DNA of 64,000 bases from Pseudomonas sp. ATCC 13867 (GCF_000349845.1 NC_020829.1:3107001-3171000); one strand, 5' to 3'. Shown: positions 1 to 13,127, counted from the stretch's first letter. Notes: generated by a model not told the origin, from the sequence alone. Program-made: numbers and translations.

Positions 1-356
1 GGGTGCCGGACGGCGCCATCGGCGCCATCGCCGACATCCTCGGCATTCCGGACAGCGACGTCGAAGGCGTGGCGACCTTCTATAGCCAGATCTTCCGCCA
101 GCCGGTCGGCCGCCACATCATCCGCGTCTGCGACAGCATGGTCTGCTACATCGGCGGCCACGAGTCCGTGGTTGGCGAGATCCAGAAGCAGCTGGGCATC
201 GGCCTCGGCCAGACCACCGCCGACGGCCGCTTCACCCTCCTGCCGGTGTGCTGCCTGGGCAACTGCGACAAGGCCCCGGCGATGATGATCGATGACGACA
301 CCTTCGGCGACCTGCGTCCGGACGGCGTCGCCAAACTGCTGGAGGCCTACGCATGA
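1..356 (+). CDS. nuoE: NADH-quinone oxidoreductase subunit E (C-terminal part)
   Basis: This is the 24-kDa thioredoxin-like subunit of respiratory complex I. It carries the N1a [2Fe-2S] cluster in the peripheral NADH-oxidising arm, next to NuoF. The reading frame is open to the left edge, so the N-terminus is missing and about 117 residues remain. Seen in the sequence are the conserved start of the thioredoxin fold ([12 protein letters not shown]), the first cysteine pair within [11 protein letters not shown] and the second pair in [17 protein letters not shown] near the left edge is an internal valine codon, not a start. The TGA stop overlaps the nuoF ATG in an ATGA arrangement, which points to translational coupling inside the nuo operon. 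Confidence 0.97.
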   Translation, partial: VPDGAIGAIADILGIPDSDVEGVATFYSQIFRQPVGRHIIRVCDSMVCYIGGHESVVGEIQKQLGIGLGQTTADGRFTLLPVCCLGNCDKAPAMMIDDDTFGDLRPDGVAKLLEAYA

Positions 357-1702
357 GTCGCCTCACCTCCTACGGCACGCCCAACCGCACCGCGCGCGCG
401 GCCGAAACCCATCCGCTGACCTGGCGCCTGCGTGACGACGGCGCCCCGGTCTGGCTGGAGGAGTACCAGTCGAAGAATGGCTACGCCGCCGCGCGCAAGG
501 CGCTGGCTCAGATGGCCGCCGACGACATCGTCCAGACCGTCAAGGACTCCGGCCTCAAGGGCCGCGGCGGTGCGGGCTTCCCCACCGGCGTGAAGTGGGG
601 CCTGATGCCCAAGGACGAATCCCTCAACATCCGCTACCTGCTGTGCAACGCGGACGAGATGGAGCCCAACACCTGGAAGGACCGCATGCTCATGGAGCAG
701 CTGCCGCACCTGCTGGTGGAAGGCATGCTGATCTCCGCGCGCGCCCTCAAGGCCTACCGCGGCTACATCTTCCTGCGCGGCGAGTACGTCGACGCCGCCC
801 GCAACCTGAACCGCGCCATCGATGAAGCCAAGGCCGCAGGCCTGTTGGGCAAGAACATCCTCGGCAGCGGTTTCGATTTCGAGCTGTTCGTGCACACCGG
901 CGCCGGTCGCTACATCTGTGGCGAAGAGACCGCGCTGATCAACTCGCTGGAAGGCCGCCGCGCCAACCCGCGCTCCAAGCCGCCCTTCCCCGCCGCCGTC
1001 GGCGTCTGGGGCAAGCCGACCTGCGTGAACAACGTCGAGACCCTGTGCAACGTGCCGGCGATCGTCGAGCACGGCGTCGACTGGTACAAGGGCCTCGCCC
1101 GTCCGGGCAGCGAAGACATGGGCACCAAGCTCATGGGCTTCTCCGGCAAGGTGAAGAACCCCGGCATCTGGGAACTGCCCTTCGGCCTTCCGGCCCGCGA
1201 GCTGTTCGAGGACTACGCCGGCGGCATGCGCGACGGCTACAAGCTCAAGGCCTGGCAGCCGGGCGGCGCCGGTACCGGCTTCCTCCTGCCGGAGCACCTG
1301 GACGCCCTGTTCTACGCCGGCGGCGTCGCCAAGGTCGGCACCCGTATGGGTACGGGCCTCGCTATGGCGGTGGACGACAGCGTCAACATGGTTTCCCTGC
1401 TGCGCAACATGGAAGAGTTCTTCGCCCGCGAATCCTGCGGCTGGTGCACGCCGTGCCGCGACGGCCTGCCGTGGAGCGTGAAGGTACTGCGCGCGCTGGA
1501 GAAAGGCGAAGGCGCCCAGGGCGACCTGGAGACCCTCGAGCAGCTCGTCAACTTCCTCGGCCCAGGCAAGACCTTCTGTGCCCACGCACCGGGTGCCGTC
1601 GAGCCGCTGGGCAGCGCACTGAAGTATTTCCGTCCCGAGTTCGAAGCGGGCATTTCCCGCCAGGCTCAGGCCGTACAAGCACCGCAGACCGTCGGCGCTT
1701 GA
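353..1702 (+). CDS. nuoF: NADH-quinone oxidoreductase subunit F
   Basis: This is the 51-kDa subunit of complex I, which binds NADH and FMN and passes electrons to the N3 [4Fe-4S] cluster. The 449-residue length is normal. The glycine-rich flavin/NADH site [13 protein letters not shown] lies near residue 70. The N3 cluster ligands are visible as SCGWCTPC (Cys362, 365, 368) and the distal Cys409 in TFCAHAPG. The ATG overlaps the nuoE stop (ATGA). The next gene, nuoG, starts about 130 bp downstream, the longest gap in the operon, and that gap holds a strong hairpin. Confidence 0.98.
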   Translation: MSRLTSYGTPNRTARAAETHPLTWRLRDDGAPVWLEEYQSKNGYAAARKALAQMAADDIVQTVKDSGLKGRGGAGFPTGVKWGLMPKDESLNIRYLLCNADEMEPNTWKDRMLMEQLPHLLVEGMLISARALKAYRGYIFLRGEYVDAARNLNRAIDEAKAAGLLGKNILGSGFDFELFVHTGAGRYICGEETALINSLEGRRANPRSKPPFPAAVGVWGKPTCVNNVETLCNVPAIVEHGVDWYKGLARPGSEDMGTKLMGFSGKVKNPGIWELPFGLPARELFEDYAGGMRDGYKLKAWQPGGAGTGFLLPEHLDALFYAGGVAKVGTRMGTGLAMAVDDSVNMVSLLRNMEEFFARESCGWCTPCRDGLPWSVKVLRALEKGEGAQGDLETLEQLVNFLGPGKTFCAHAPGAVEPLGSALKYFRPEFEAGISRQAQAVQAPQTVGA

Positions 1703-1711
1703 TGCTTTGTT

Positions 1712-1739
1712 CGCCGGGCGTGCGCGCCCGGCGTTGTTT
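1712..1739 (+). terminator. Hairpin with short T-rich tail between nuoF and nuoG
   Basis: A 9-bp GC-rich stem (CGCCGGGCG / CGCCCGGCG) closes a 4-nt loop and is followed by TTGTTTC. It looks like a weak intrinsic terminator or an mRNA-stabilising hairpin inside the nuo operon, ten bases after the nuoF stop. Whether it terminates, attenuates or marks a processing point cannot be judged from sequence. Confidence 0.5.
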
Positions 1740-1831
1740 CGTTGTAGCGCCGCGGCAAGCCGCCGGCCCGATGAAACCGTGATTTCTATTAGCCACGCCC
1801 GCTGACAACGGGCCAACGAAGACTTAGACCC

Positions 1832-4546
1832 ATGGCCACGATTCACGTAGACGGCAAGACGTTAGAAGTCGATGGAGCAGACAACCTGTTGCAGGCCTGT
1901 CTCTCCCTCGGTCTCGACATCCCCTACTTCTGCTGGCACCCGGCGCTCGGTAGCGTCGGCGCATGCCGCCAGTGCGCGGTCAAGCAGTACACCGACGAGA
2001 ACGACAAACGCGGTCGTCTCGTCATGTCCTGCATGACCCCCGCCACCGACAACACCTGGATTTCCATCGAGGACGAAGAGGCCAAGCAGTTCCGCGCCAG
2101 CGTCGTCGAATGGCTGATGACCAACCACCCGCACGACTGCCCGGTCTGCGAGGAAGGTGGCCATTGCCACCTGCAGGACATGACGGTGATGACCGGTCAC
2201 AACCAGCGCCGGTACCGCTTCACCAAGCGCACCCACCAGAACCAGGAGCTCGGCCCGTTCATCGCCCACGAGATGAACCGCTGCATCGCCTGCTACCGCT
2301 GCGTCCGTTACTACAAGGACTACGCCGGCGGCACCGACCTGGGCGTCTATGGCGCGCACGACAACGTCTACTTCGGCCGTATCGAGGACGGTGTGCTGGA
2401 GAGCGAATTTTCCGGCAACCTGACCGAGGTCTGCCCGACCGGCGTGTTCACCGACAAGACCCACTCCGAGCGCTACAACCGCAAGTGGGACATGCAGTTC
2501 GCCCCGAGCATCTGCCACGGCTGCTCCAGCGGCTGCAACATCAGCCCCGGCGAGCGCTACGGCGAGATCCGCCGCATCGAGAACCGCTACAACGGCTCGG
2601 TGAACCACTACTTCCTGTGCGACCGCGGCCGCTTCGGCTACGGCTACGTCAATCGCGAAGACCGCCCGCGCCAGCCGCAGCTGATGCTGAGCAAGCAGAA
2701 GCTCTCGCTGGACGGCGCCCTGGACCAGACCGCCGCCCTGCTCAAGGGCCGCAAGGTCATCGGCATCGGTTCGCCGCGCGCCAGCCTGGAAAGCAACTAC
2801 GCCCTGTCCGCACTGGTCGGCGCGCAGAACTTCTACAGCGGCATCTCCGCTGACGAATTGCAGCGCCTGCAGCTGGTCCTGAAAGTCATGCAGGACGGCC
2901 CGCTGCCGGTGCCGACTATCCGTGACATCGAAGACCACGACGCGGTATTCGTGCTCGGCGAAGACCTGACCCAGACCGCTGCCCGTATCGCCCTGGCCCT
3001 GCGCCAGTCGGTGAAGGGCAAGGGCGAGGACATGGCCGCCGCAATGAAGATCCAGCCGTGGCTCGACGCCGCGGTGAAGACCATCGCCCAGCACGAGATG
3101 AACCCGCTGTTCATCGCCAGCCTGGATGAAACCCGCCTGGACGACGTTGCCGCCGAGTGCGTGCACGCCGCCACCGAAGACCTGGCCCGCCTGGGCTTCG
3201 CCGTGGCCCACGCCATCGATGCGAGCGCCCCGGCCGTGGCCGGCCTCGACGGCGAAGCCGCCGCCCTCGCCCAGCGCATCGCCGATGCCCTGCTCAAAGC
3301 CAAGCGTCCGCTGGTCATCTCCGGCACCTCGCTGGGCAGCAACGCCCTGATCGAAGCCGCGGCCAACATCGCCAGTGCGCTGAAGAACCGCGAGAAGAAC
3401 GGCTCCCTGAGCCTGGTCGTTCCGGAAGCCAACAGCCTGGGCCTCACCATGTTCGGTGGCGCCTCGGTTGAAGCCGCCCTGGAGCAGTTGACCTCCGGCG
3501 CCGCCGATGCCGTGGTGATCCTGGAGAACGACCTGTACCGCCGCGCCGACGCCGCCGTCGTCGACGCTGCCCTGGCCGCCGCGAAGATCGTCGTCGTCGC
3601 CGATCACCAGCAGACCGCTACCAGCGCCAAGGCCACCGTCCTGCTGCCGGCCGCCAGCTTCGCCGAAGGCGATGGCACCCTGGTCAGCCAGGAAGGCCGC
3701 GCCCAGCGCTTCTTCCAGGTCTACGATCCGACCTACTACAACGCCGACAACCTGGTTCGCGAAGGCTGGCGCTGGCTGCACGCCCTGCACAGCACTCTCG
3801 AAGGCAAGCGTGTCGACTGGACTCAGCTGGACCACGTGATCGACGCCGTCGTCGCCGCCAAGCCGCAACTGGCCGGCATCCGCGACGCCGCGCCGAACGC
3901 AGCGTTCCGCATCAAGGGTCTGAAGCTGGCGCGCGAGCCGCACCGCTACTCCGGGCGTACCGCCATGCGCGCCAACATCAATGTCAGCGAGCCGCGTCAG
4001 CCGCAGGACATCGACTCCGCGTTCGCCTTCTCCATGGAAGGCTACGCCGGCAGCACCGAACCGCGTCAGCAGATTCCGTTCGCCTGGTCCCCGGGCTGGA
4101 ACTCGCCGCAGGCCTGGAACAAGTTCCAGGACGAAGTCGGCGGTCACCTGCGCGCCGGCGACCCGGGCGTGCGCCTGATCGAAGCCAAGGGTCAGGCCCT
4201 GTGGTTCAGCGAGGTCCCCGCGCCGTTCCACACCGCCGCCAGCCAGTTCAAGGTGGTGCCCTTCTATCACCTGTTCGGCAGCGAGGAGAACTCCGCCAAG
4301 GCCGCACCGGTGCAGGAGCGCATCCCGCAGACCTACGTCACCCTGGCCAAGTCCGAGGCTGACCGTCTGGGCGTCAACGAAGGTGCGATCATCCGTCTGA
4401 CCGTCAAGGGTCAGGAACTGCGCCTGCCGCTGCGCGTCAGCGAAGAGCTCGGCGCCGGTCTGGTCGCCCTGCCGATCGGTCTGCAGGGCATTCCCGCCGG
4501 CGTCATCGGCGCTGTCGCTGAAGGTCTGCAGGAGGCTGCCCAATGA
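1832..4546 (+). CDS. nuoG: NADH-quinone oxidoreductase subunit G
   Basis: This is the large 75-kDa peripheral-arm subunit of complex I, which holds most of its iron-sulfur clusters. The first 200 or so residues contain a ferredoxin-type [2Fe-2S] site (Cys34, Cys45, Cys48, Cys67), the [12 protein letters not shown] motif with its His-ligated [4Fe-4S] cluster, and [11 protein letters not shown] plus a distal Cys in EVCPTG. Then comes CHGCSSGCN, ligands of the extra N7 cluster found in some bacteria, followed by a molybdopterin-oxidoreductase-like domain that no longer binds a cofactor. The 904 residues match the gamma-proteobacterial form. The last bases overlap nuoH by 4 bp. Confidence 0.98.
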   Translation: MATIHVDGKTLEVDGADNLLQACLSLGLDIPYFCWHPALGSVGACRQCAVKQYTDENDKRGRLVMSCMTPATDNTWISIEDEEAKQFRASVVEWLMTNHPHDCPVCEEGGHCHLQDMTVMTGHNQRRYRFTKRTHQNQELGPFIAHEMNRCIACYRCVRYYKDYAGGTDLGVYGAHDNVYFGRIEDGVLESEFSGNLTEVCPTGVFTDKTHSERYNRKWDMQFAPSICHGCSSGCNISPGERYGEIRRIENRYNGSVNHYFLCDRGRFGYGYVNREDRPRQPQLMLSKQKLSLDGALDQTAALLKGRKVIGIGSPRASLESNYALSALVGAQNFYSGISADELQRLQLVLKVMQDGPLPVPTIRDIEDHDAVFVLGEDLTQTAARIALALRQSVKGKGEDMAAAMKIQPWLDAAVKTIAQHEMNPLFIASLDETRLDDVAAECVHAATEDLARLGFAVAHAIDASAPAVAGLDGEAAALAQRIADALLKAKRPLVISGTSLGSNALIEAAANIASALKNREKNGSLSLVVPEANSLGLTMFGGASVEAALEQLTSGAADAVVILENDLYRRADAAVVDAALAAAKIVVVADHQQTATSAKATVLLPAASFAEGDGTLVSQEGRAQRFFQVYDPTYYNADNLVREGWRWLHALHSTLEGKRVDWTQLDHVIDAVVAAKPQLAGIRDAAPNAAFRIKGLKLAREPHRYSGRTAMRANINVSEPRQPQDIDSAFAFSMEGYAGSTEPRQQIPFAWSPGWNSPQAWNKFQDEVGGHLRAGDPGVRLIEAKGQALWFSEVPAPFHTAASQFKVVPFYHLFGSEENSAKAAPVQERIPQTYVTLAKSEADRLGVNEGAIIRLTVKGQELRLPLRVSEELGAGLVALPIGLQGIPAGVIGAVAEGLQEAAQ

Positions 4547-5547
4547 GCTTGATGAGCATGAACTGGCTGACGCCCGCCGTCGTCGACATCATCATCGAAG
4601 TCATCAAGGCCATCGTCATCCTGCTCGCCGTGGTTGTCTGCGGCGCGCTGCTCAGCTGGGTCGAGCGTCGTCTGCTCGGCCTCTGGCAGGACCGCTACGG
4701 TCCGAACCGGGTCGGCCCCTTCGGGGCCTTCCAGCTCGGCGCCGACATGCTGAAGATGTTCTTCAAGGAAGACTGGACCCCGCCGTTCGCCGACAAGATG
4801 ATCTTCACCCTCGCCCCCATGATCGCCATGGGTGCGCTGCTGGTGGCCTTCGTCGTCATCCCGATCACCCCGACCTGGGGCGTGGCGGACCTGAACATCG
4901 GCATCCTGTTCTTCTTCGCCATGGCTGGCCTGACCGTGTACGCGGTGCTGTTCGCCGGCTGGTCGAGCAACAACAAGTTCGCCCTCCTCGGCAGCCTGCG
5001 CGCGTCGGCCCAGACCATCTCCTACGAGGTGTTCCTGGCCCTGTCGCTGATGGGCATCGTGGCCCAGGTCGGCTCGTTCAGCCTGCGCGACATCGTCGAT
5101 TACCAGGCCGAGCACATGTGGTTCATCATCCCGCAGTTCTTCGGTTTCATGACCTTCTTCGTCGCCGGCGTCGCCGTGACTCACCGTCACCCGTTCGACC
5201 AGCCCGAAGCCGAGCAGGAACTGGCCGACGGTTACCACATCGAGTACGCCGGCATGAAATGGGGCATGTTCTTCGTCGGCGAGTACATCGGCATCGTGCT
5301 GGTGTCCGCGCTGCTGGCGACCCTGTTCTTCGGCGGCTGGCACGGCCCCTTCGGCATCCTGCCGCAGATCCCGTTCATCTGGTTCGCCCTGAAAACCGGC
5401 TTCTTCATCATGATGTTCATTTTGCTGCGGGCCTCCATCCCACGCCCGCGCTATGACCAGGTGATGGCCTTCAGCTGGAAGTTCTGCCTCCCGCTGACCC
5501 TGATCAACCTGCTGGTGACCGGCGCTGTCGTGCTGGCCAGCCAGTAA
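4543..5547 (+). CDS. nuoH: NADH-quinone oxidoreductase subunit H
   Basis: NuoH is the ND1-type membrane subunit at the junction of the two arms of complex I. It forms much of the ubiquinone cavity and couples quinone reduction to proton translocation. The protein has 334 residues and about eight hydrophobic helices. Conserved loops are visible: [22 protein letters not shown] near the N-terminus and the acidic [20 protein letters not shown] loop in the middle. The ATG overlaps the nuoG stop (ATGA), so the genes are coupled. Confidence 0.98.
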   Translation: MSLMSMNWLTPAVVDIIIEVIKAIVILLAVVVCGALLSWVERRLLGLWQDRYGPNRVGPFGAFQLGADMLKMFFKEDWTPPFADKMIFTLAPMIAMGALLVAFVVIPITPTWGVADLNIGILFFFAMAGLTVYAVLFAGWSSNNKFALLGSLRASAQTISYEVFLALSLMGIVAQVGSFSLRDIVDYQAEHMWFIIPQFFGFMTFFVAGVAVTHRHPFDQPEAEQELADGYHIEYAGMKWGMFFVGEYIGIVLVSALLATLFFGGWHGPFGILPQIPFIWFALKTGFFIMMFILLRASIPRPRYDQVMAFSWKFCLPLTLINLLVTGAVVLASQ

Positions 5548-5558
5548 GGAGTAGGACC

Positions 5559-6107
5559 ATGATCAAGTACATTTTCGACGTGGTGCACGGCACCTACACC
5601 CAGCTGCGTAGCCTGGTGATGATCTTCGGTCACGCCTTCCGCAAGCGTGACACCCTGCAATACCCGGAAGAACCCGTATACCTGCCGCCGCGCTACCGCG
5701 GCCGCATCGTCCTCACCCGCGACCCCGACGGCGAGGAGCGCTGCGTGGCGTGCAACCTGTGCGCCGTGGCCTGCCCGGTTGGCTGCATCTCCCTGCAGAA
5801 GGCCGAGACCGACGATGGCCGCTGGTACCCCGAGTTCTTCCGCATCAACTTCTCCCGCTGCATCTTCTGCGGCCTGTGCGAAGAAGCCTGCCCGACCACC
5901 GCGATCCAGCTGACCCCGGATTTCGAGATGGGCGAGTTCAAGCGCCAGGACCTGGTCTACGAGAAGGAAGACCTGCTGATCTCCGGCCCCGGCAAGAACC
6001 CGGACTACAACTTCTACCGCGTTGCCGGCATGGCCATCGCCGGCAAGCCCAAGGGCGCCGCGCAGAACGAGGCCGAACCGATCAACGTCAAGAGCCTGCT
6101 GCCGTAA
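5559..6107 (+). CDS. nuoI: NADH-quinone oxidoreductase subunit I
   Basis: This 23-kDa ferredoxin-like subunit carries clusters N6a and N6b, which relay electrons towards the terminal N2 cluster of complex I. Two complete CxxCxxCxxxCP motifs are present: Cys62, 65, 68, 72 and Cys101, 104, 107, 111. The length of 182 residues is typical. An 11-bp spacer containing GGAGTAGG, a good ribosome binding site, separates it from nuoH. Confidence 0.98.
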   Translation: MIKYIFDVVHGTYTQLRSLVMIFGHAFRKRDTLQYPEEPVYLPPRYRGRIVLTRDPDGEERCVACNLCAVACPVGCISLQKAETDDGRWYPEFFRINFSRCIFCGLCEEACPTTAIQLTPDFEMGEFKRQDLVYEKEDLLISGPGKNPDYNFYRVAGMAIAGKPKGAAQNEAEPINVKSLLP

Positions 6108-6118
6108 GGAGACGTCGC

Positions 6119-6619
6119 GTGGAATTCGCTTTCTACTTCGCCGCCGGCGTCGCCGTGCTGGCAACCTTCCGGGTCATCACCAACAGCAACCCGGTGCATG
6201 CCCTGCTTTACCTCATCGTTTCGCTGCTCGCCGTATCGATGACCTTCTTCAGCCTCGGCGCCCCGTTCGCCGGCGCCCTGGAGATCATCGTCTACGCCGG
6301 CGCGATCATGGTGCTGTTCGTCTTCGTGGTGATGATGCTCAACCTCGGCCCGGCGATTGCCGAGCAGGAACGCAAGTGGCTCAAGCCCGGCGTCTGGGTC
6401 GGCCCCGGTGCGCTGTCGCTGGTGCTGATGGTCGAGCTGCTGTGGATGCTCTCGCGCACACCGAGCGGCGCCGGCATCGGCCACACCGTCGTGGACGCCA
6501 AGGCCGTGGGCATCAGCCTGTTCGGCCCCTACCTGCTGGTCGTCGAACTGGCCTCGATGCTGCTGCTGGCGGCACTGGTCGCCGCCTACCACCTCGGCCG
6601 CCACGAAGCGAAGGAATAA
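6119..6619 (+). CDS. nuoJ: NADH-quinone oxidoreductase subunit J
   Basis: NuoJ is the ND6-type hydrophobic subunit, with about five membrane helices, in the proton-pumping arm of complex I. The start chosen is GTG at 6119, preceded by a good AAGGAG site seven bases upstream. It gives a protein of 166 residues beginning [13 protein letters not shown]. Longer upstream extensions in the same frame only read through nuoI. The [20 protein letters not shown] segment is the conserved third helix region with its pi-bulge. The gene sits between nuoI and nuoK. Confidence 0.95.
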   Translation: MEFAFYFAAGVAVLATFRVITNSNPVHALLYLIVSLLAVSMTFFSLGAPFAGALEIIVYAGAIMVLFVFVVMMLNLGPAIAEQERKWLKPGVWVGPGALSLVLMVELLWMLSRTPSGAGIGHTVVDAKAVGISLFGPYLLVVELASMLLLAALVAAYHLGRHEAKE

Positions 6620-6623
6620 CACC

Positions 6624-6928
6624 ATGAACACAATCCCTCTCGAACACGGACTGGCGCTCGCCGGTGTGCTGTTCTGCTTCGGCCTGGCAGGCCTGATGGT
6701 ACGACGCAACATCCTGTTCGTACTGATGAGCCTGGAAGTGATGATGAACGCCGCCGCGCTGGCCTTCGTGGTCGCCGGTAGCCGCTGGGCCCAGCCCGAC
6801 GGCCAGGTGATGTTCATCCTGGTGCTCAGCCTGGCCGCGGCCGAGGCGAGCATCGGCCTGGCGATCCTGCTCCAGCTGTATCGCCGCTTCCATACCCTCG
6901 ATATCGACGCTGCAAGCGAGATGCGCGG

Positions 6929-6932
<4 letters not shown>
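6624..6932 (+). CDS. nuoK: NADH-quinone oxidoreductase subunit K
   Basis: This small ND4L-type subunit has 102 residues in three membrane helices. Two membrane-embedded glutamates needed for proton transfer in other bacteria correspond here to Glu38 (MSLEVMMNA) and Glu74 ([10 protein letters not shown]). Four bases separate it from nuoJ, and its TGA overlaps the nuoL ATG (ATGA). Confidence 0.98.
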
Positions 6933-8776
<1,844 letters not shown>

Positions 8777-8803
8777 AACTTCACGAATGAGATTGAGCCC
8801 GAC

Positions 8804-10333
8804 ATGATTCTGCCCTGGCTAATCCTGATCCCCTTCATCGGCGGCTTCCTTTGCTGGATCGCCGAGTCCACCAGCAAGACCCTGCCCCGCTGGGTCGCGC
8901 TGGGGTCGATGACCCTGACCCTCGCCCTGAGCCTTTGGGTGTGGCACACCGGTGACTTCCAGCTGGCGCCCGCGCCGGGTGGCGAGCCGCAATGGACCCT
9001 CGAGTTCAAGATGGCCTGGATCGAGCGCTTCGGTATCAGCGTGCACCTGGCGATGGACGGCCTGTCCCTGCTGATGGTCGCCCTGACCGGCCTGCTCGGC
9101 GTGCTGTCCGTGCTCTGCTCCTGGAACGAGATCCAGCGCCGCATCGGTTTCTTCCACCTGAACCTGCTGTGGATCCTGGGCGGTGTGATCGGCGTGTTCC
9201 TCGCCGTCGACCTGTTCCTGTTCTTCTTCTTCTGGGAAATGATGCTGGTGCCGATGTACTTCCTCATCGCGCTCTGGGGTCATAGCTCGGACGACGGCAA
9301 GAAGACCCGCATCTACGCCGCCACCAAGTTCTTCATCTTCACCCAGGCCAGCGGCCTGGTGATGCTGGTGGCGATCCTGGGCCTGGTGTTCGTGCACTAC
9401 AACAGCACCGGCGTGCTGACCTTCAACTACGCCGACCTGCTGAAGACCCAGATGCCGGAACACACCGAGTGGCTGCTGATGCTCGGCTTCTTCGTCGCCT
9501 TCGCGGTGAAGATGCCGGTGGTGCCGGTGCACTCCTGGCTGCCGGACGCCCACGCCCAGGCGCCGACCGCCGGTTCCGTGGACCTGGCCGGCATCCTGCT
9601 GAAGACCGCCGCCTACGGTCTGATCCGCTTCGCCCTGCCGCTGTTCCCCAACGCCTCGGCCGAGTTTGCCCCGGTGGCCATGACCCTGGGTCTGATCGGC
9701 ATCTTCTACGGCGCCTTCCTGTCGTTCGCACAGACCGACATCAAGCGTCTGGTGGCCTACTCCTCCGTATCGCACATGGGCTTCGTCATCATCGGCATCT
9801 ACTCCGGCAGCCCGCAGGCGCTGCAGGGCGTGGTGATCCAGATGATCGCCCACGGCCTCTCCGCCGCCGCGCTGTTCATCCTCTGTGGCCAGCTGTACGA
9901 GCGCCTGCACACCCGCGACATGCGCAAGATGGGTGGCCTGTGGTCGCGCATCCCGTACCTGCCGGCTGTAGCGCTGTTCTTCGCCATCGCGTCGCTGGGT
10001 CTGCCGGGCACCGGCAACTTCGTCGGCGAGTTCCTGATCCTGCTGGGCAGCTTCAAGGTCGTTCCGGTGATCACCGTGATCGCCACCTTCGGCCTGGTGT
10101 TCGGCTCGGTCTACTCGCTGATCATGATCCACCGCGCGTACTTCGGCCCGGCCAAGTCCGACACCGCCATCGCCGGCCTGAACGCCCGCGAGCTGCTCAT
10201 GGTGCTCGGCCTGGCGGTGCTGCTGATCGTGCTCGGCGTCTACCCGCAGCCGGTCCTCGACACCTCCGCGGCAACCATGCACGGCGTCCAGCAATGGCTG
10301 GGTGCCGCCCTCTCCACCCTGGCAGCACGGTAA
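8804..10333 (+). CDS. nuoM: NADH-quinone oxidoreductase subunit M
   Basis: NuoM is the middle antiporter-like proton-pumping subunit of complex I (ND4 type), 509 residues long with about 14 helices. The conserved [19 protein letters not shown] segment carries the key glutamate, and [20 protein letters not shown] is the ND4 signature. It is homologous to NuoL and NuoN. A 27-bp spacer separates it from nuoL and seven bases from nuoN. Confidence 0.98.
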   Translation: MILPWLILIPFIGGFLCWIAESTSKTLPRWVALGSMTLTLALSLWVWHTGDFQLAPAPGGEPQWTLEFKMAWIERFGISVHLAMDGLSLLMVALTGLLGVLSVLCSWNEIQRRIGFFHLNLLWILGGVIGVFLAVDLFLFFFFWEMMLVPMYFLIALWGHSSDDGKKTRIYAATKFFIFTQASGLVMLVAILGLVFVHYNSTGVLTFNYADLLKTQMPEHTEWLLMLGFFVAFAVKMPVVPVHSWLPDAHAQAPTAGSVDLAGILLKTAAYGLIRFALPLFPNASAEFAPVAMTLGLIGIFYGAFLSFAQTDIKRLVAYSSVSHMGFVIIGIYSGSPQALQGVVIQMIAHGLSAAALFILCGQLYERLHTRDMRKMGGLWSRIPYLPAVALFFAIASLGLPGTGNFVGEFLILLGSFKVVPVITVIATFGLVFGSVYSLIMIHRAYFGPAKSDTAIAGLNARELLMVLGLAVLLIVLGVYPQPVLDTSAATMHGVQQWLGAALSTLAAR

Positions 10334-10340
10334 GCGCGAC

Positions 10341-11804
10341 ATGACCTTCACGATCCAACACTTCATCGCGCTCCTGCCGCTGCTCATCACCAGCGCCACC
10401 CTGGTGGTGGTGATGCTCGCCGTGGCCTGGAAGCGTAACCACTCGATGACCGCCACCCTCTCGGTGATCGGTCTGAACCTGGCGCTGCTGTCGATCCTGC
10501 CGGTGCTGAAAGTCACCCCGATCGAAGTCACCCCGCTGATGGTGATCGACAACTTCGCCTGCTTCTACATGGCGCTGGTCCTGATCGGCGCCCTGGCCTG
10601 CACCACGCTCGCCCACGCCTACATGGAGAGCTACCCGGGCAACCGCGAAGAGCTCTACCTGCTCCTGCTGCTGTCCACCGCGGGCGGCCTGGTGCTGGTC
10701 AGCGCGCAGAACCTGGCCGGCCTGTTCATCGGCCTGGAACTGCTGTCGGTGCCGGTCTACGGCATGGTGGCCTACGCCTTCTTCAACAAGCGCACCCTGG
10801 AAGCGGGCATCAAGTACACCGTACTGTCCGCCGCCGGCTCCGCCTTCCTGCTGTTCGGCATGGCCCTGCTCTACGCCGAATCCGGCAGCCTGGGCTTCTC
10901 GGCCATCGGCGCGTCCCTGGCCGAGGGCACCAGCCACGGCCCACTGCTGTCCATCGGCGTCGGCATGATGGTGGTCGGCCTGGGCTTCAAGCTGTCGCTG
11001 GCACCGTTCCACCTGTGGACCCCGGACGTCTACGAAGGCGCCCCGGCCCCGGTGGCCGCATTCCTCGCCACCACCAGCAAGGTCGCCGTGTTCGCCGTGC
11101 TGCTGCGCCTGTTCCAGATCGCTCCGGCGGCCCTGAACAACGGCCTGCTGCATGACGCCATCGCGGTCATCGCCATCGCCTCGATCCTGATCGGTAACCT
11201 GCTGGCGCTGACCCAGAGCAACATCAAGCGCCTGCTCGGCTACTCCTCGATCGCCCACTTCGGCTACCTGCTGATCGCCCTGGTGGCGAGCAAGGGCCTG
11301 GCCGTGGAAGCGGTCGGCGTCTACCTGACCACCTACGTGGTCACCACCCTGGGCGCCTTCGGCGTGGTCACCCTGATGTCCACTCCGTACAGCGGCCGCG
11401 ACGCCGACGCCCTGTTCGAGTACCGCGGCCTGTTCTGGCGCCGTCCGGTGCTGACCGCGGTGATGACCGTGATGATGCTGTCCCTGGCCGGCATCCCGCT
11501 GACCGCCGGCTTCATCGGCAAGTTCTACATCGTCGCCACCGGCGTCGAGTCCCACCTGTGGTGGCTGGTCGGCGCTCTGGTACTGGGCAGCGCCATCGGC
11601 CTGTACTACTACCTGCGCGTCATGGTGACCATGTTCCTGGTCGAACCGAACATGAAGCGCCACGACGCCCCCCTGGACTGGGCCCAGCGCGCCGGCGGCA
11701 TCATGCTGGTGGCCATCGCCCTGCTCGCCTTCTTCCTCGGCGTGTACCCGCAGCCGCTGCTGGACATCCTCCAGCACAGCGGCCTGGTAGCCATCGCCGG
11801 CTGA
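10341..11804 (+). CDS. nuoN: NADH-quinone oxidoreductase subunit N
   Basis: NuoN is the third antiporter-like proton-pumping subunit of complex I (ND2 type) and the last gene of the operon. The start is ATG at 10341 ([15 protein letters not shown]), seven bases after the nuoM stop, which gives 487 residues. An earlier in-frame start at 10302 would only overlap nuoM. Conserved stretches include [19 protein letters not shown] and [16 protein letters not shown] clear intrinsic terminator follows within 20 bp. Confidence 0.97.
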   Translation: MTFTIQHFIALLPLLITSATLVVVMLAVAWKRNHSMTATLSVIGLNLALLSILPVLKVTPIEVTPLMVIDNFACFYMALVLIGALACTTLAHAYMESYPGNREELYLLLLLSTAGGLVLVSAQNLAGLFIGLELLSVPVYGMVAYAFFNKRTLEAGIKYTVLSAAGSAFLLFGMALLYAESGSLGFSAIGASLAEGTSHGPLLSIGVGMMVVGLGFKLSLAPFHLWTPDVYEGAPAPVAAFLATTSKVAVFAVLLRLFQIAPAALNNGLLHDAIAVIAIASILIGNLLALTQSNIKRLLGYSSIAHFGYLLIALVASKGLAVEAVGVYLTTYVVTTLGAFGVVTLMSTPYSGRDADALFEYRGLFWRRPVLTAVMTVMMLSLAGIPLTAGFIGKFYIVATGVESHLWWLVGALVLGSAIGLYYYLRVMVTMFLVEPNMKRHDAPLDWAQRAGGIMLVAIALLAFFLGVYPQPLLDILQHSGLVAIAG

Positions 11805-11818
11805 GGTCGACAGGTAAT

Positions 11819-11847
11819 AAAAACCCCGCTTCGGCGGGGTTTTTATT
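11819..11847 (+). terminator. Intrinsic terminator of the nuo operon
   Basis: A CCCCGC-TTCG-GCGGGG hairpin is flanked by an A-run and followed by TTTTTATT, directly after nuoN. It is a textbook rho-independent terminator. The A-run on the other side could let it work weakly for leftward transcripts too. Confidence 0.93.
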
Positions 11848-11880
11848 GGGCGGGACTCACTCAGCCGCAGACCGCTTTTC

Positions 11881-11971
11881 GTAGGACCGAGGGGGACGCC
11901 CAGTCCTTGCTCGCGAACGGTATTTCAGGAACGCACGGCGTTATGCGGTTCGCGAGCAAGCTCGCTCCTAC
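11881..11971. repeat. REP pair, with a variant left half
   Basis: The right half is the common Pseudomonas REP end (TTCGCGAGCAAGCTCGCTCC-TAC). The left half is a variant in which GGGGGACGCCCAGTCC interrupts the usual core. The first 38 bases are identical to 17113-17150. The two halves are inverted and can form one long stem. Confidence 0.85.
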
Positions 11972-12021
11972 AAGAACCTACGCCTCCTCCACGACTCTAC
12001 TTGAACAGATACGGGAACGAA

Positions 12022-12051
12022 GGGCGTATAACCGCGGACGGTCATACGCCC
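12022..12051. repeat. Short palindromic repeat GGGCGTAT..ATACGCCC
   Basis: An 8-bp perfect inverted repeat with a 14-nt loop lies 12 bases beyond the stop of the permease gene on the minus strand. It resembles the GCGTATAACC-type palindromes scattered in Pseudomonas genomes. It could act as a transcript end for the leftward gene, but it lacks a T-run. Confidence 0.5.
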
Positions 12052-12062
12052 CATGCACTCCC

Positions 12063-13127
12063 CTACTCAGCCTTCGACTCATTCAATTCGCGCCCAGTGA
12101 ACAGATCCCACGACGCAATGAACAGCGCCGCGATCAGCGGACCGATGACGAAACCGTTCAGCCCGAACAGCGACATGCCGCCAAGGGTGGAAATCAGCAC
12201 CACGTAGTCCGGCATCTTGGTGTCCTTGCCCACCAGGATCGGGCGCAGGATGTTGTCCACCAGGCCGATCACCAGCACGCAGAACAGCGTCAGCACCACG
12301 CCCTGCCAGATTGCCCCGGTGAGCAGGAAGTAGGCGGCCACCGGCACCCAGATCAGCCCCGCGCCGATGGCAGGCAACAGCGAGAGGAACGCCATCAGCG
12401 TGCCCCACAGCAGCGAGCCCTGAATACCAAGGAACCAGAAGATCAGCCCGCCCAGCGCACCCTGGGTCGCGGCCACGGCGATGTTGCCCTTCACCGTGGC
12501 GCGAATGACCGTGGTGAACTTGGTGAACAGGTGCTGCTTGTGTTCACCGCTCAGCGGCACCGCCTGCTTGATGCGGCGCCCCAGCGCCGGGCCGTCGCGC
12601 AGGAGGAAGAACAGCAGGTAGAGCATGATGCCGAAGCTGATGACGAATTCGAAGGTGTTCTGGCCGATGCTGAAAGCCTTGGTGGCGACCAGTTGACTCG
12701 CCTGCATCGCTCCCGCGGACAGCTTCTCCTGCAGGCTGGAAAGGTCCGTCAGGTCGAAACGCTCCAGCCACGGGTGCACCCAATCCGGCAGCGCGGCCAT
12801 GACCTGCTGGAAATAGGTGACGAAGTTCAGTTCGCCCGACTTCAGGCGCTGGTACACAGTGGCGCCCTCCTGCACCAGCGCACCGGCGATGAAGGTCATC
12901 GGCAGGATCACGATCAGCAGGCAGATCGTCAGCGAGATCAGCGCCGCGAGGTTGTTGCGCCCATGCAGGCGCACCCGCAGGCGGCGCTGCAGCGGGGCGA
13001 AGATGATCGCCAGGATGGTGCCCCAGAACACCGCGCCATAGAACGGCAACAGCAGCCAGGCGAAGGCGATGGTGACCACCGCCAGGAGAAGCAGGAACGT
13101 CCGGTATTCCAGTTTAGATTCGAGCAT
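12063..13127 (-). CDS. AI-2E family (PerM/DUF20) transporter
   Basis: This is an inner-membrane permease of the AI-2E transporter family (PF01594), with about 354 residues and seven to eight predicted helices. The family includes proteins proposed to export autoinducer-2 or Na+/H+, and the substrate here is unknown. Visible family features are the N-terminal double helix (LLLLAVVTIAFAWLLLPFYGAVFWGTILAIIFAPL) and the glycine-rich C-terminal helices ending in FGLNGFVIGPLIAALFIA. I chose the ATG at 13127 (MLESKLEYRTF). A TTG at 13190 gives a longer protein whose N-terminal segment is unlike the family. The gene ends just before a REP cluster and points towards nuoN. Confidence 0.85.
   Translation of the reverse strand: MLESKLEYRTFLLLLAVVTIAFAWLLLPFYGAVFWGTILAIIFAPLQRRLRVRLHGRNNLAALISLTICLLIVILPMTFIAGALVQEGATVYQRLKSGELNFVTYFQQVMAALPDWVHPWLERFDLTDLSSLQEKLSAGAMQASQLVATKAFSIGQNTFEFVISFGIMLYLLFFLLRDGPALGRRIKQAVPLSGEHKQHLFTKFTTVIRATVKGNIAVAATQGALGGLIFWFLGIQGSLLWGTLMAFLSLLPAIGAGLIWVPVAAYFLLTGAIWQGVVLTLFCVLVIGLVDNILRPILVGKDTKMPDYVVLISTLGGMSLFGLNGFVIGPLIAALFIASWDLFTGRELNESKAE

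Noticed and set aside
1862..4543. An 893-codon open frame opposite nuoG
   Set aside because: Same cause: it mirrors nuoG with a low-complexity composition and no family resemblance.
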